NCBI GenBank assembly: GCA_964615335.1
Contig: CAZTMT010000001.1
Coordinates: 186,001-250,000, forward strand
Direction of reading: 5' to 3'
Source of the DNA: HR10 sp964615335
GTDB taxonomy: Bacteria; Acidobacteriota; Blastocatellia; HR10
DNA length: 64,000 nucleotides
The position numbers and the translations under genes are program-made. How positions within the stretch are numbered: the first letter of the stretch is position 1; every line of letters begins with the position of its first letter. Of this stretch, positions 32,151 to 39,253 are shown piece by piece. The notes beneath the pieces are model-generated. The model did no database searches and was not told the origin of the DNA. It saw only the letters and a list, made by a program, of their open reading frames with translations.

Positions 32151-34263
32151 TCAGGCGGATGCGCGCATCCACGGCTTTACTGGCCTGGGGAAGCGGTGAC
32201 GCGATAAACGGATTGATGTCCAGCTCGGCGATCTCCGGAAAGTCTCCGGCCAACTGCGAGAGGCGCAGCAGGGCCTCTTCGAGCGTCTCGACATCCACCG
32301 GGGGCTCTCCGCGCGTCCCCTTGAGGATCGCGTAGCTGCGGATGGAGCGAATCATCTCGTGGGCGTCGCGATCCGTGAGAGGCCAGATGCGGAAGGTCAC
32401 ATCGGCCAGAGACTCCGCATAGATGCCTCCCAGACCAAACATGATCAGGGGGCCAAACTGCGGATCATGCACCAGACCGAGGATGACCTCACGGCCTCCT
32501 CGAACCATCTCCTGGATGAGCACTCCTTGAAAGTCTCGACTCAATCCGTGGCGCTCGACGCGTTCGGTGAGCGCCTGAAAGCCGCGAAGAAGCTCTTCGT
32601 CGGTGCGCACATCCACGAGGACGCCACCGATCTCCGATTTATGGGTGAGCGTCTGAGCGATGACTTTCAGGACGACAGGGTATCCGATCTCGCGAGCGAC
32701 GGTGAGGGCTTCTTTCGCAGTTCGCGCGAACCCGAATCGGCAGACGGGGAAGCCATAGGCCTCTAGCACGGTCAGAGACTCGGCCAGGTTCAGATCGGTC
32801 CTCCCCTCCTGGCGAATGCTCCGCAGCAGGCGCGCGACGACATCCTGTGCGACAGAGAATGTGCGGACCTCTCCTTCTTCTCGATTGCGCCTCTTGTGAT
32901 AGGTGACCAGCGCGGAGAGGGCGCGGGCGGCCGATTCCGGAAACCGATAGATCGGGAATGCGCGGTCGAGCTGCCGGTGGGCCTGCTGGAAGAATTCCTC
33001 GGGAGCCATGAAGACGCCCAGAACGGGTTTCTCGTATCGCCCTGTGACCTCGGCGATCGCCTGGGCGATCTCCCGGGGGTCCACCATGATGGGGGGGACG
33101 AAGATGACTACAACGGCATCCACGTTCTCATCGGCGAGCATGAGATCCAGGGCGAAGCGATAGGTCGCTGCATCGGCGCTCGCGATGAGGTCTACGGGGT
33201 TTTCGACAGCGCATTCTTCGGGCAGGCGGAGGCGCAGTTGCGCGCGGGTGCGCGGGGAGAGTTCAGCCATCTTCAGGCCGAAGCTGATGCAGGCGTCGGT
33301 CGCCATAATCGCGGGCCCTCCGGCATTGGTGAGGATGGCGACGCGATCGCCGCGGGGAATCGGGCAGCAGACGAAGGCCATGGCCATGTCGAAGAGATCT
33401 TCGACCGAGAGCGCGCGCAGCACCCCGCATTGTTCCAGAAGAGCTTCAGTCGCCACGTCAAGCCCGGCCAGAGCCCCCGTGTGCGAAGAGGCCGCGCGCG
33501 CGCCGGCCGCCGTGCGCCCCGCTTTCACGGCGATGATGGGCTTTTTCCTGGTCAGGCGTCGGGCCAGTTGCGTGAACTTCCGCGGATTGCCGAAGGATTC
33601 CAGGTACATGAGGATGACGTCCGTGTGCGGATCGTCTTCCCAATACTCCAGCAGGTCGTTGCCGGAGACATCGGCCTTATTCCCCATGGAGACGAACATC
33701 GAGAACCCCAGGCCCAGTTGCGCGGCCATGTTCAGGATCGCCGCCCCCAGAGCACCCGATTGCGAGGTGAAGCCGATGCGCCCGGGCAGAGGGGGTGTCG
33801 GAGCGAACGTGGCGTTGAGCCGAACATCGGGCTCGGTGTTGATGATCCCCATGCAGTTGGGGCCGATCATGCGCATGCCGTACTGCCGCACCTTCTCCAG
33901 GAGCCGATGTTCCCGTTCGCGCCCAGCCGGTCCCGTCTCCTTGAATCCCGCCGTGATGACGACCAGACCGCGCACGCCTTTGCGCCCGCATTCGTCTACG
34001 ACTCGTAGGACTTCCTCTTTAGGGACGACGATGACGGCCAGATCAATGGGGTCGGGAATGTCGAGCACGCTCGGGAAGCACTTGATCGAATGGATGACGT
34101 CGGCGTGAGGGTTCACCGGGAAGACTTTCCCCGTGAATCCGTATTCGACGATGTTGTGCAAGATCTCCCACCCGATGGACCCTCTCTTTCGGGAGGCGCC
34201 GATGACGGCCACAGAGCGAGGGCGGAAGATGAAATCTAGCGGATGTCGCTCTTGGCTCATCAT
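32146..34263 (-). CDS. Acetate/acyl-CoA ligase (ADP-forming), fused alpha-beta form
   Basis: The 705-residue protein joins a CoA-binding domain (PRSVAVIGASRKRGSIGWE, VFPVNPHAD), two succinyl-CoA-ligase-like domains (IGFTSQSGALGAAILNMAAQ, with the phospho-His in SSHTGALAG) and a C-terminal ATP-grasp domain (GYPVVLKVIAQTLTHKSEIG, DINPFIA). The enzyme interconverts acyl-CoA plus ADP and phosphate with acid plus ATP. It has no acetyltransferase domain, unlike Pat/YfiQ proteins. The gene is divergent from the tyrosine-kinase gene. Substrate range cannot be read from sequence. ATG 34260 is an alternative start. Confidence 0.93.
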   Translation of the reverse strand: MMSQERHPLDFIFRPRSVAVIGASRKRGSIGWEILHNIVEYGFTGKVFPVNPHADVIHSIKCFPSVLDIPDPIDLAVIVVPKEEVLRVVDECGRKGVRGLVVITAGFKETGPAGREREHRLLEKVRQYGMRMIGPNCMGIINTEPDVRLNATFAPTPPLPGRIGFTSQSGALGAAILNMAAQLGLGFSMFVSMGNKADVSGNDLLEYWEDDPHTDVILMYLESFGNPRKFTQLARRLTRKKPIIAVKAGRTAAGARAASSHTGALAGLDVATEALLEQCGVLRALSVEDLFDMAMAFVCCPIPRGDRVAILTNAGGPAIMATDACISFGLKMAELSPRTRAQLRLRLPEECAVENPVDLIASADAATYRFALDLMLADENVDAVVVIFVPPIMVDPREIAQAIAEVTGRYEKPVLGVFMAPEEFFQQAHRQLDRAFPIYRFPESAARALSALVTYHKRRNREEGEVRTFSVAQDVVARLLRSIRQEGRTDLNLAESLTVLEAYGFPVCRFGFARTAKEALTVAREIGYPVVLKVIAQTLTHKSEIGGVLVDVRTDEELLRGFQALTERVERHGLSRDFQGVLIQEMVRGGREVILGLVHDPQFGPLIMFGLGGIYAESLADVTFRIWPLTDRDAHEMIRSIRSYAILKGTRGEPPVDVETLEEALLRLSQLAGDFPEIAELDINPFIASPLPQASKAVDARIRLK

Positions 34264-34272
34264 CCGGCAATA

Positions 34273-34302
34273 ATCCTATCCGAGCGGACGCGTCCTGCGC
34301 AA
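34273..34302 (-). promoter_or_regulatory. Possible promoter of the acyl-CoA ligase gene, very short leader
   Basis: TTGCGC, 18 bp, TAGGAT; only 9 nt separate the -10 box from the start codon. The hexamers match consensus only partly. Confidence 0.4.
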
Positions 34303-34315
34303 GAGAAGCCCCCCG

Positions 34316-34344
34316 TTGCCTGTGCTCTGGAGCCTTGATACAAT
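34316..34344 (+). promoter_or_regulatory. Promoter of the tyrosine-kinase/receiver gene predicting a leaderless GTG start
   Basis: TTGCCT, 17 bp, TACAAT; 7 nt later comes GTG 34352, the only reasonable start codon upstream of the first membrane segment. Confidence 0.5.
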
Positions 34345-34351
34345 TCTCCGC

Positions 34352-36892
34352 GTGTCGGAGAAGGAGCAACTGGGACCAGCGATAGATTACCGGTATTATT
34401 GGGATCTGCTCCGTCGAGGGAAGTGGACGATTCTGGCCACGACGCTCCTCGGCCTGGGGCTGGCTCTGGTATCGGGGCTTTTGCGCACGCCGCTCTATCA
34501 AGCGCAGGCGACGGTCTCGGTCGAACTTCCCCCTCCCTCCATTGATCCTCTGCAAGCGGTGATGACTCCGCAGTACAACAGCTACTTCGATTACGAATAC
34601 TACTTTCAGACGCAGCTCCGCGTCCTCTCGGGCAGCACCTTGGCCTTGCGAGCGGCCGAGGCGCTTCGGCGTCTGCCACAGTATCGGGATCGGAGCCGAG
34701 AGGAATTGGCGGCGGAGATTCAGGCCTCGGTCGTGCCGCGCCAGGTGGAGAACACGCGGATCATCCAGATCGCCGTGACGCGGGAATCTCCCGAGGAAGC
34801 AGCCCTTTGGGCGAACACGCTCGCCGAGGTTTATGTCGAGAGCAACCTGCAGGAGCGGAAGAAGAGCTTTCAGGAGACGCTCGCGGCGCTGAAGTCTCTC
34901 CTGGAGAAGGCCGAGGCGAATCAGGCGCAGGTCATCGAGCGCTTGCGAAGAGCCTTCTCCGAATTCGGATTCATCCTGAGCGAAGGGGCGGGGGGACGGC
35001 TGGACACGAGCGCTTTGGACGCAGCGACTGAGAACCTCTTGCGCGCGCAGCAGGAGCGGCGGCAGGCGGAGGCGCGGTATCAGCAAGCGTGGGCCGCGCG
35101 CGCCACTCCCGCGCGCGTCGCCTCTTTGCTCGCGGGTCCTCACGAGCTGAACGCGCTCCTGCAGCGGAAGGCGGCTCTGGAACAGGAGCTGCGGGAATTG
35201 AGCGAGAAAGGATTTCTCGCCGAGCACCCGCGCGTGCGCGAGCGCCGGATGCAGTTGGACGCCTTGCAGGATCAGATCGCGCGGGCGACCGAGGCGGCCC
35301 TGCAGGAGCTTCAGAATGAGGTCGAGATCGCCCGTCGCCGGGAGGAAGAGGCGCGACGAACGCGCGAGCGCGAGCAACAGCGCGTGCAGGGCGCGAGCAC
35401 GAACCCCCAGTTGCTGGATCAGATCCTGCAGCAGGCCGTCGCTTCGGAGATCACCCGCGAGTTGAAGCAGACGTTGAACCGCGTGGAATTGAGCGGGCAG
35501 CTTCTGCGTAACAACGTCGCGCTGGTGGATCTCGCTCGTCCGCCGCGCGCTCCCCTGAATCGCCAGAGTCCGCGCGTTCTGCTTCTGGGCCTCTTCGGAG
35601 GGATGCTTCTCGGTGTGGGGATTGTCGTCGTCAAGGATTTCGTGGACAATACGATCCGGGATTCCGAGGAGGTCGAGCGCCTCCTCGGACTGCCCGTCCT
35701 TGGGGAGATCCCTCGCTTCGCCGATGTCGAGGAATTCGCGCGGCGCGAAGCTTTCCACGCGATCTGGACCAATCTCAAACTCGCGCATCGAGGGGGGGCG
35801 TCTCGTGCCGTTTTGATCACCAGTTCTGTGATGGAGGAGGGGAAGACGACGGTCGCCTGCGAGCTGGCGCGCACGATGGCCGTTCTGGGCGCGCGCACGC
35901 TCCTTGTGGATTTGGATCTGCGCCGGCCTGACGTCCATCGCCGATTTCCGAGCTTGCAGCGAGCGGGAGAGCCGCTTGGAGCGGTCCTGGTCGTGGACGA
36001 TGAGGACGCTGTGCGCGAGATGGTCGCGCGCGGGCTCTCGGCTTGTGGCCTCGTGGCGCCGGGGAATGGAGGGAAGCTAGGACCCCTCCTTCTGGCGCAA
36101 GATGCACATGCGGCTTTGGAGAAGATTCGAGAGAACGACGTCGCCGTGGCCATTGTAGACATCAAGCTTCCGGGAATAAGCGGGGTGGAGTTGCTCGGGA
36201 AGATCAAGGAGCTGAGCCCGCACACGGAAGTCGTCATGGTCACCGGCTACGCCTCGCTGGAGACGGCCATTGAGGCCATTCGGAAAGGGGCTGCGGATTA
36301 TCTGTTGAAGCCCTTTGGGATCGAAGCGCTGCGGGAGGCCGTGGATCGCGCCGTGCAACGGCGGAAGCAGCACGCGGTCGCCAGCCCGCTCTCGCGCTCT
36401 TCGGAGGCGCAGGGCATTGTGGCCTATCTCGCGGGGGAGGCCGAACTCTCCGCGCTCATATGCCGCACGGACTTGCCGAATCTTCACGTCATCACGGCCG
36501 GACATCCTCCGCAGAATCCGTTCCTTTTGCTCGATCGCGCGGTTTTGCAGGAGATGGTCGGATCGCTCAAGGAGCAGTTCCAGTGGATCATCTTCGATTC
36601 CCCGCCGATCACTGCCGTGAGCGATCCTGCGGTGATCGCTCCGGTCGTGGACGGAATCCTTCTGGTCGTCCGGTTCAATCGCACGGACCGCAAGGTCGTC
36701 CGGCGCGCGGTGCGTTCGCTCGCTCGAGCGAGCGAACATATCTGGGGGATTATCCTGAACGACATTCGGATGGCGGACGTCCGGTATGGGAGCTACTATA
36801 GCTACTCCTATCGTCCGCGGGAGAGCGAGTCGCCGCGGAAGCCGTTCTGGAGAAAGATCGCCGTTATACGGCGGGAGCGAGTGGTCTCCTGA
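34352..36892 (+). CDS. Wzz/BY-type tyrosine kinase with a response-regulator receiver domain nested in the kinase
   Basis: GTG 34352 gives 846 residues. Domains: Wzz N-terminus with membrane segments at 25-44 and 409-427, a long periplasmic coiled coil between them, then a BY-kinase domain with Walker A (VMEEGKTT, about 493-500), Walker A' (LLVDLDLRRPD, 517-527) and Walker B (IIFDSPP, 746-752), ending in a Tyr cluster (YGSYYSYSY, 812-820) of the kind that is autophosphorylated. Between Walker A' and Walker B, at about 544-673, lies a full receiver domain: VLVVDDED, phospho-Asp 603 in IVDIKLPG, Thr 631 in VMVTGYA and Lys 653 in LLKPF. The kinase resumes with GIVAYLAGEAEL and LPNLHVITAGHPPQNP. 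The frame is continuous. The parent family controls polysaccharide chain length and export; phospho-Asp control of the tyrosine kinase is inferred. Confidence 0.92.
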   Translation: MSEKEQLGPAIDYRYYWDLLRRGKWTILATTLLGLGLALVSGLLRTPLYQAQATVSVELPPPSIDPLQAVMTPQYNSYFDYEYYFQTQLRVLSGSTLALRAAEALRRLPQYRDRSREELAAEIQASVVPRQVENTRIIQIAVTRESPEEAALWANTLAEVYVESNLQERKKSFQETLAALKSLLEKAEANQAQVIERLRRAFSEFGFILSEGAGGRLDTSALDAATENLLRAQQERRQAEARYQQAWAARATPARVASLLAGPHELNALLQRKAALEQELRELSEKGFLAEHPRVRERRMQLDALQDQIARATEAALQELQNEVEIARRREEEARRTREREQQRVQGASTNPQLLDQILQQAVASEITRELKQTLNRVELSGQLLRNNVALVDLARPPRAPLNRQSPRVLLLGLFGGMLLGVGIVVVKDFVDNTIRDSEEVERLLGLPVLGEIPRFADVEEFARREAFHAIWTNLKLAHRGGASRAVLITSSVMEEGKTTVACELARTMAVLGARTLLVDLDLRRPDVHRRFPSLQRAGEPLGAVLVVDDEDAVREMVARGLSACGLVAPGNGGKLGPLLLAQDAHAALEKIRENDVAVAIVDIKLPGISGVELLGKIKELSPHTEVVMVTGYASLETAIEAIRKGAADYLLKPFGIEALREAVDRAVQRRKQHAVASPLSRSSEAQGIVAYLAGEAELSALICRTDLPNLHVITAGHPPQNPFLLLDRAVLQEMVGSLKEQFQWIIFDSPPITAVSDPAVIAPVVDGILLVVRFNRTDRKVVRRAVRSLARASEHIWGIILNDIRMADVRYGSYYSYSYRPRESESPRKPFWRKIAVIRRERVVS

Positions 36893-36932
36893 AGCCGATC
36901 GTCGGCGGTCGAAAGTGATCGGGAGTGCGCCT

Positions 36933-38105
36933 ATGCTTGAGAGAAAACGTCGCGTGGGGCTCATGATCCTCTGCGCAGGGATTCTCGGCCTTCCTGCGAT
37001 GATCTGGTCCAGAGGACCGGTTGTGGGGTCTTCCGAGAGAGAGCAGCCGATCGCCCTTGCAGAGGATGTGTGTTGCGGAGAGATCACGCAAGGGGAGTTT
37101 GCGATCGAGCTGGCGTGGGCTTTGGGGCTGGCCGAGCCTCCGGAAGGCTGGACGGCCGAGCGCGCCATGGAAGAGCTCGCGCGTTTGGGGCGTCGTCCGG
37201 AACGAGGCTGGCACGCAGCGGCTCCGCTTCGGGAGGCGGATCTGGGGCTCTTGCTGCGGGGGACTCGGTTCGCGCGCATGCCGGCGGCTCAACCCGGATG
37301 GGGAGCCGTCACGCGAGCGCGCGTCCGGGCGATCTTTCGCGACGGCATGCCGATCACGCACGGAGGATTCGCGCGCCTGTTGGCCGAAGTGCTTGCTCCC
37401 TCCCGAGCATTCACCGAAGAGCAAGCGATCGCCTGGCTTCGCGCGCGAGGGCTGGCTCCGTCGGCTGGATGGAAGCCCGAGGAGTGGATGACCGAAGCCG
37501 TGATGTGGGAGGTTCTCTCGCGAGCCGGATGGCTTGCTTCGGCCTATGCCTCCATCATCCCGGAGGCCGGGACACTTCTGGTGGATCGCGTGCGCGCGCA
37601 GGCGATCGTGCGGCAGCGGCGCGATGTCCTCACACAGGCTATGCTCGCTTTGCTTCTGGTGAAACTGGCCGAGCTTCCTCCTCCGGAGGGAGGGTGGACG
37701 TTGGCGGCCGCTCTGGCTGAGCTGGAACGCTGGAACGTCCGTCCGGAATATGGATGGACGCCTTCGGCGCCGGTATGTCAGGATGATTTCGCTCGGCTCC
37801 TGCGGCGCGTGGGTCTTTTCCTGGAACCGGCCGATCGCTGTCGCGTGACTGCCGCGCCTGTGGGAGAGAGGATCGGCCTCTCTGCTGTCGCTTTAGCTGA
37901 AGCGCTGAGTCCGACTCCGCAGGTCGCGCGCCTTGTGGAGACGCCGATCTTTGCGCCGCTTCAGACGACGGCTCTGATTGTTCCGCTCTCCCCAAACATC
38001 GCGTCCCGGGGCATCGTGATGCCGGTCGCTCCCGTCCCTCCGGAGATCGTCGGTCCGGAGATCCCCAGCCGCTATTCGGTCTCGCGTCCGGGTCCGGGAT
38101 TTTGA
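36933..38105 (+). CDS. Exported protein with three tandem GW-containing modules, unknown function
   Basis: ATG 36933 gives 390 residues with a signal anchor (VGLMILCAGILGLPAMIW). Three degenerate modules of about 60 residues can be aligned: 50-110 (ITQGEFAIELAWAL...EGWTAERAMEEL...PERGW), 140-200 (ITHGGFARLLAEVL...TEEQAIAWL...PSAGW) and 232-295 (LTQAMLALLLVKL...GGWTLAAALAEL...PEYGW). The pattern of a short helix pair per module recalls S-layer-homology-like wall-binding units, but I cannot assign a family. The tail is Pro-rich. It starts 40 bp after the tyrosine kinase and is probably in its operon, suggesting a part in polysaccharide secretion or attachment. Confidence 0.7.
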   Translation: MLERKRRVGLMILCAGILGLPAMIWSRGPVVGSSEREQPIALAEDVCCGEITQGEFAIELAWALGLAEPPEGWTAERAMEELARLGRRPERGWHAAAPLREADLGLLLRGTRFARMPAAQPGWGAVTRARVRAIFRDGMPITHGGFARLLAEVLAPSRAFTEEQAIAWLRARGLAPSAGWKPEEWMTEAVMWEVLSRAGWLASAYASIIPEAGTLLVDRVRAQAIVRQRRDVLTQAMLALLLVKLAELPPPEGGWTLAAALAELERWNVRPEYGWTPSAPVCQDDFARLLRRVGLFLEPADRCRVTAAPVGERIGLSAVALAEALSPTPQVARLVETPIFAPLQTTALIVPLSPNIASRGIVMPVAPVPPEIVGPEIPSRYSVSRPGPGF

Positions 38106-38140
38106 AGGTGCCTTCGCGGTGGCCCAGGGAGTGGTGAGCG

Positions 38141-39253
38141 ATGAGAATTCGACGCGTCGAACTCCGAGAGATTCGCATGCGCTTGCACGCCCCCTTTGAG
38201 ACGAGCTTCGGCCGCACAGACTGGCGGCGCATTGTGCTCGTGCGCGTCTGGGATGAGGAGGGCGCCCAGGGATGGGGCGAATGCACGGCCCCCGAGGAGC
38301 CGTTTTACAACCACGAGTTCGTGGATGCCGCCTGGCTCGTGATGAAGGATTTTCTCATCCCCATGCTCGGGGGGCGGGAATTTCAGAGCCCGGAGCAGGT
38401 CGCCTCCTTTTTCCATCCCGTTCGAGGACATGGCATGGCTCGGGGAGCGCTGGAGGCGGCCTGCTGGGATCTCTATGCGCGTCGAGAAGGGAAGCCGCTC
38501 TGGCAGGTGCTCGGGGGAACGCGGACCCAGATCGAATGCGGCGTCTCCATTGGTATTCAGCCCTCTGTGGGAGATCTCTTGAAGAAGATCGAGCAGGAGC
38601 TTGCCGCCGGATATCGGCGCATCAAGGTGAAAATTCGGCCGGGAATCGAACGGGAGATCGTGCGGGCGGTGCGCGCAGCCTTTCCCGACGTCCCCCTCAT
38701 GGTGGATGCGAATGCCGCCTATCGGCTGGAGGACGTGGAGGTGCTTCGCGCGCTCGACGAATTCGCCTTGATGATGATCGAGCAGCCGCTGGATCATGAT
38801 GATCTTTTGGATCATGCGGAGTTGCAGCGGCAGATGCGCACGCCCCTGTGCCTGGACGAGTCCATCACCACGGCGGCGCGAGCCCGTCAGGCGCTGGCGA
38901 TCGGAGCCTGCCGGATCATCAACATCAAGCTGGGGCGCGTCGGCGGATACACGGAAGCCCGGCGCATTCACGATCACTGTCGGGAGCGCGGCGTTCCCGT
39001 CTGGTGCGGAGGGATGCTCGAATCGGGCATCGGGCGAGCGCATAACATCGCCCTCTCGACGCTGGAGGGCTTCTCTTTGCCGGGCGATGTCTCGGCGAGC
39101 CGGCGCTACTGGGAGCAGGACATCATCGAGCCGGAAGTCGAAGTCACTCCGCAGGGGACGATTCACGTTCCGATGGGAGTCGGAATAGGTTTCGCCGTCA
39201 ACGAGAAGTTGATCGAGCGGTGGACAGTGCGCCGCGAGGTGATCGCGCTATGA
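38141..39253 (+). CDS. menC: Enolase-superfamily enzyme, MenC/N-acylamino-acid-racemase-like
   Basis: The 370-residue protein has the capping domain (FETSFGRTDWRRIVLVRV) and a barrel with the catalytic and metal residues of the o-succinylbenzoate synthase group: KVK in RRIKVKIRPG, Asp in MVDANAAY, Glu in MMIEQPL, Asp in CLDESI and Lys in NIKLGRVGG. Members make o-succinylbenzoate for menaquinone or racemise N-acyl amino acids, and some do both. No other men gene is adjacent, so the racemase role is open. The next gene overlaps its stop by ATGA. Confidence 0.85.
   Translation: MRIRRVELREIRMRLHAPFETSFGRTDWRRIVLVRVWDEEGAQGWGECTAPEEPFYNHEFVDAAWLVMKDFLIPMLGGREFQSPEQVASFFHPVRGHGMARGALEAACWDLYARREGKPLWQVLGGTRTQIECGVSIGIQPSVGDLLKKIEQELAAGYRRIKVKIRPGIEREIVRAVRAAFPDVPLMVDANAAYRLEDVEVLRALDEFALMMIEQPLDHDDLLDHAELQRQMRTPLCLDESITTAARARQALAIGACRIINIKLGRVGGYTEARRIHDHCRERGVPVWCGGMLESGIGRAHNIALSTLEGFSLPGDVSASRRYWEQDIIEPEVEVTPQGTIHVPMGVGIGFAVNEKLIERWTVRREVIAL

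Noticed and set aside
34352..36892. Two separate genes (kinase and response regulator) fused by a sequencing error
   Set aside because: The kinase motifs continue in the same frame after the receiver, and both borders lie within one kinase domain, so a simple missed stop codon cannot explain it. A chimeric assembly remains the only technical alternative.
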